From: Desulfarculus sp.
GTDB lineage: Bacteria; Desulfobacterota; Desulfarculia; Desulfarculales; Desulfarculaceae
Length of the DNA: 10,000 bases
Assembly (NCBI GenBank): GCA_020216805.1
Contig: JAIWNN010000024.1
Span: 1 to 10,000 of the forward strand
Reading direction: 5' to 3'
Shown: one piece after another, positions 9,095 through 10,000 of the stretch
Numbering within the stretch: position 1 is the stretch's first letter
Layout: every line of letters begins with the position of its first letter
Notes under the pieces: generated by a model
The model's input: the letters and a program-made list of their open reading frames with translations, nothing else
Told to the model about the DNA's origin: nothing
Databases searched by the model: none
Translations under genes and position numbers: made by a program

Positions 9095-10000
9095 AGCCGG
9101 ACGTACAACTCGGCGTAGCGCCGGGCGCTCTGGTCCCAGGAGAAGTCCTGGGCCATGCCCCGGGCCATCAGTCCCGGCCAATCGCCGGGCCGTGCCTTGG
9201 TCCACAGGGCCTCACGCACCGCCGCCACCACCTCCCGGGCCCCGAAGCCCTCGATCCAAAAGCCGGTGCCCCGCCTGGTCAGGGGGTCGTAGGGCTCCAC
9301 GGTGTCCTTGAGCCCGCCGGTGGCCCGCACCACCGGGACCGCGCCGTAGCGCAGGGCGTAGATCTGGTTCAGGCCGCAGGGCTCGTAGCGGCTGGGCATC
9401 AAGAGCAGATCGGCCCCGGCGGTGATCAGATGGGCCATCTCCTCGCTGAAGGCCACCCGCACCCCCAGGCGTCCTGGATGGGCTCGGGCCAGGGCGATGA
9501 GCTGGTCCTGATAGCGCTGGTCGCCCGAGCCCAGGACGCAGATTCGCACCTCGTCCAGCAGCAGGTGGGGCAGGGCCTCGGCCAGGATGTCCACGCCCTT
9601 CTGATAGGCGAAGCGGCCGATGTAGCCGATGACCGCGGTCCGCTTGCCGGCTGGATCCAGGCCCATTTCCCGCAGCAGGGCGTCGCGGCAGGCGGTCTTG
9701 CCGCGCAGGTCGGCGGCCGAGTATCCCGCCGGCAACAGGGGGTCGTTTTCCGGCGACCAGATGGAATAATCCACCCCATTGAGGATGCCGGTCAGGGCGG
9801 CCTTGCGATTGGCCAGCACGCCTTCCAGGCCGTGGCCGCCCTCGGGGGTGGTGATCTCCCAGGCGTAGGTGGGGCTGACCGTGGTCAAGGCCCGGGCGGT
9901 GACCAGCCCGGCCTTGAGCAACGAGCAGTTGCCCCAGAACTCCAGGCCCTGGGGAGAGTCCAGCCAGGCGGGCAGGCCGGTGATGCCAAAGACGCCGCGC
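9082..10000 (-). CDS. glgA: Glycogen synthase GlgA (partial, N-terminus beyond right edge)
   Basis: ADP-glucose:alpha-1,4-glucan glucosyltransferase of family GT5, which elongates glycogen. About 306 codons of an expected 480 or so are present: the end of the N-terminal Rossmann domain (PQGLEFWGNCSLLKAGLVTARALTTVSPTYAWEI), then NGVDYSIWSPENDPLLP, GYIGRFAYQKGVDILAEALPHLL (Arg and Lys of the ADP-glucose phosphate site), and RYEPCGLNQIYALRYGAVPVVRATGGLKDTV with the conserved catalytic-site Glu of the E-X7-E segment. The C-terminus ends ARRYAELYVRLRRG, normal for the family. The frame is open to the window edge; the TTG at 9921 sits inside the conserved LLKAG stretch and is not a start. Convergent with the exported-protein gene. 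Glycogen versus starch-like glucan cannot be told apart here. Confidence 0.95.
   Translation of the reverse strand, partial: RGVFGITGLPAWLDSPQGLEFWGNCSLLKAGLVTARALTTVSPTYAWEITTPEGGHGLEGVLANRKAALTGILNGVDYSIWSPENDPLLPAGYSAADLRGKTACRDALLREMGLDPAGKRTAVIGYIGRFAYQKGVDILAEALPHLLLDEVRICVLGSGDQRYQDQLIALARAHPGRLGVRVAFSEEMAHLITAGADLLLMPSRYEPCGLNQIYALRYGAVPVVRATGGLKDTVEPYDPLTRRGTGFWIEGFGAREVVAAVREALWTKARPGDWPGLMARGMAQDFSWDQSARRYAELYVRLRRG

Noticed and set aside
9919..9921. TTG at 9921 as the glgA start
   Set aside because: It falls inside the conserved LLKAG segment, and upstream codons to the window edge still match glycogen synthase.

Overview
The window looks like an ordinary chromosomal stretch of a high-GC Gram-negative bacterium. 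It carries LPS export and Kdo genes, so the organism makes lipopolysaccharide. The order pyrG-kdsA-kdsC-lptC-lptA-lptB-rpoN and the style of the proteins suggest a Desulfobacterota (deltaproteobacterial) lineage. The taxonomic call is inference from gene order and composition, not from a marker gene.

Region 1 (1-6271, all on the minus strand, read right to left) is one compact block: pyrG (CTP synthase), kdsA (Kdo-8-P synthase), kdsC (Kdo-8-P phosphatase), a gap of about 250 bp with a candidate internal promoter and a 5' UTR hairpin, then lptC, lptA, lptB (LPS transport) and the N-terminal two thirds of rpoN (sigma-54), which runs off the left edge. Stop/start overlaps of 4 nt (pyrG/kdsA, lptC/lptA) and gaps of 1-3 nt (kdsA/kdsC, lptA/lptB) point to translational coupling. 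Functionally, kdsA and kdsC make Kdo. CTP from PyrG is the co-substrate needed to activate Kdo as CMP-Kdo, although kdsB and kdsD are not in this window. LptC, LptA and LptB then move finished LPS from the inner membrane.

Region 2 (6272-6642) is a 371-bp divergent intergenic region. It holds an AT-rich island upstream of pyrG, a perfect TTGACA hexamer overlapping an inverted repeat on the plus strand, and a second small inverted repeat.

Region 3 (6643-9041, plus strand) is a probable three-gene unit: a CBS-CBS-ACT ligand-sensing protein, a LarE-type PP-loop sulfur transferase, and an exported protein of unknown function with a methionine-rich C-terminal tail. This is the least routine part of the window.

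Region 4 (9082-10000, minus strand) is the C-terminal part of a bacterial glycogen synthase (glgA), convergent with the exported protein and cut by the right edge. A GC-rich hairpin spans the junction. I saw no tRNA, rRNA, insertion sequence, CRISPR array, phage gene or clear Rho-independent terminator. I did not find a convincing new biological system here; the best leads are the CBS-ACT/larE/Met-rich cluster and the regulatory structures in the two intergenic gaps.
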